Source of the DNA: JBLIKP01 sp047635375
GTDB lineage: Bacteria; Bacteroidota; Bacteroidia; Sphingobacteriales; Sphingobacteriaceae
DNA length: 6,767 nucleotides
Direction of reading: 5' to 3'
Assembly: GCA_047635375.1 (NCBI GenBank)
Contig: JBLIKP010000112.1
Location: 1 to 6,767, forward strand
The notes beneath the pieces are model-generated. The model was not told the origin of the DNA and ran no database searches. It saw only the letters and a program-made list of their open reading frames with translations. Shown here piece by piece: positions 6,225 to 6,767 of this stretch. The translations under genes and the position numbers were made by a program. Every line of letters begins with the position of its first letter. The first letter of the stretch is position 1.

Positions 6225-6767
6225 CTATTTTAATGCTTCAGGCATGAATTCTTTTAAATCCTTAATCCGAGTATCATCATGTGGATGAGTACTGAGGAAT
6301 TCCGGTTGTTGGCCACCCCTATTTGCCGACATTCTACCCCAGAATACTGGGGCCGCCTGTGGATCATATCCGGCCATAGCCATAAATACTAAATCCATTT
6401 TATCGGCTTCTGTTTCGTGAGTACGACTATATTTCAAAGATCCTAATGTTACTGCAACACCGTAGGACTGCAAAAGCAAGGCTTGTGTCATCGCTGGCTC
6501 TTGAGCGAGAAGCACCTGTAAGGTCATTCCACCTCCTTGAAGTGCCAACTGTTGACTCATACGTTCATTTCCATGACGCGCAATGGCGTGTGCAATTTCA
6601 TGTGACCCATAACCACCGCAAGTCCCTTTTCATCTTGCGTTATGGGTAATATTCCGGTATAAAAAACAACTTTCCCACCTGACATACACCAGGCGTTTAC
6701 CGTTGCGTCATCCACAAGGTTAAATTCCGATTGAAAACCATTAACTCTATTGGATTTCCCCTTGCTT
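6225..6767 (-). pseudogene. M48-family zinc metalloprotease gene, frameshifted at HExxH and partial at window edge
   Basis: The two parts together encode a typical M48 peptidase (LoiP/YcaL/Oma1-like), usually an envelope-associated quality-control protease. From the right edge, one frame reads FNLVDDATVNAWCMSGGK, then VVFYTGILPIT and GLAVVMGH, all standard for the family. It then runs off into a spurious tail and stops at TGA 6557-6559. The other frame picks up exactly at HEIAH (6602-6588), continues through ARHGNERMSQQ, keeps the third zinc ligand region HETEADKMDLVFMAMAGYDP and the C-terminal FLSTHPHDDTRI, and stops at 6225. The shift is explained by a duplicated dinucleotide (TGTG at 6601-6604 on the plus strand). 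The ATG at 6558-6560 is internal, so a product from it would lack HExxH. The N-terminus, with any signal peptide, is outside the window. It is either a true disruption or a sequencing error. Confidence 0.88.
6601..6604 (-). other. Frameshift site: 2-nt duplication in the M48 zinc motif
   Basis: The plus strand reads CATGTGACCC where CATGACCC would restore one continuous reading frame. With one TG removed, the minus strand reads VMGHEIAHAIARHG with no break, exactly the family consensus. The extra pair therefore falls in the codon of the first zinc-binding histidine. It is not in a long homopolymer, where sequencing indels are most common. Confidence 0.85.

Noticed and set aside
6601..6604. 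Programmed ribosomal frameshift in the M48 gene
   Set aside because: There is no slippery heptamer at the junction, and M48 peptidases are not known to use recoding. A 2-nt duplication or sequencing error explains the data more simply.
6446..6649. 67-codon open frame on the plus strand
   Set aside because: It is antisense to the M48 gene and crosses its frameshift. The protein has no family features; it is a shadow frame.

Overview
The window reads as chromosomal DNA of a member of the Bacteroidota, most likely a flavobacterium-like lineage. This is inferred from AT-rich DNA, start codons with A-rich leaders rather than Shine-Dalgarno sequences, a sufB-sufC-sufD order, and the character of the SufB, SufC and SufD proteins. 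No single marker fixes the genus. Every gene lies on the minus strand, so transcription runs from high to low coordinates. There are no tRNA or rRNA genes, CRISPR arrays or insertion sequences.

Upstream block (6767 down to 3871): the 3' part of an M48-family metalloprotease gene, broken by a 2-nt duplication exactly at its HExxH zinc motif, is followed 17 nt later by a tight three-gene run. The run is a RimB-like retropepsin-fold protein (DUF785, often mislabelled 'ATP-dependent zinc protease'), then RimK (the ATP-grasp ligase that adds glutamates to ribosomal protein S6), then an AstE/AspA-type M14 zinc hydrolase. RimB and RimK are 2 nt apart, and RimK and the hydrolase overlap by 8 nt, so they are almost certainly one operon. 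Together they look like a peptide-tail writing and trimming module: RimK makes an amide bond to glutamate, the retropepsin-like protein is a suspected partner, and the M14-fold hydrolase is a candidate remover. Substrates cannot be read from the DNA.

Intergenic region (about 3619-3870): it separates the two blocks. It holds a clear 28-bp imperfect palindrome 12 nt upstream of the sufB ATG, which may be an operator or leader hairpin, and a weaker compound inverted repeat further upstream.

Downstream block (3618 down to 1): sufB, sufC and sufD encode the SufBC2D scaffold that assembles Fe-S clusters. sufD runs off the left edge only a few codons before its expected end. The cysteine desulfurase (sufS) and sufE, usual partners in this operon, would lie beyond the left edge but are not seen.

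Most of the window is conserved housekeeping DNA. The parts worth a second look are the frameshift in the M48 gene, the rimB-rimK-hydrolase gene set, and the palindrome before sufB.
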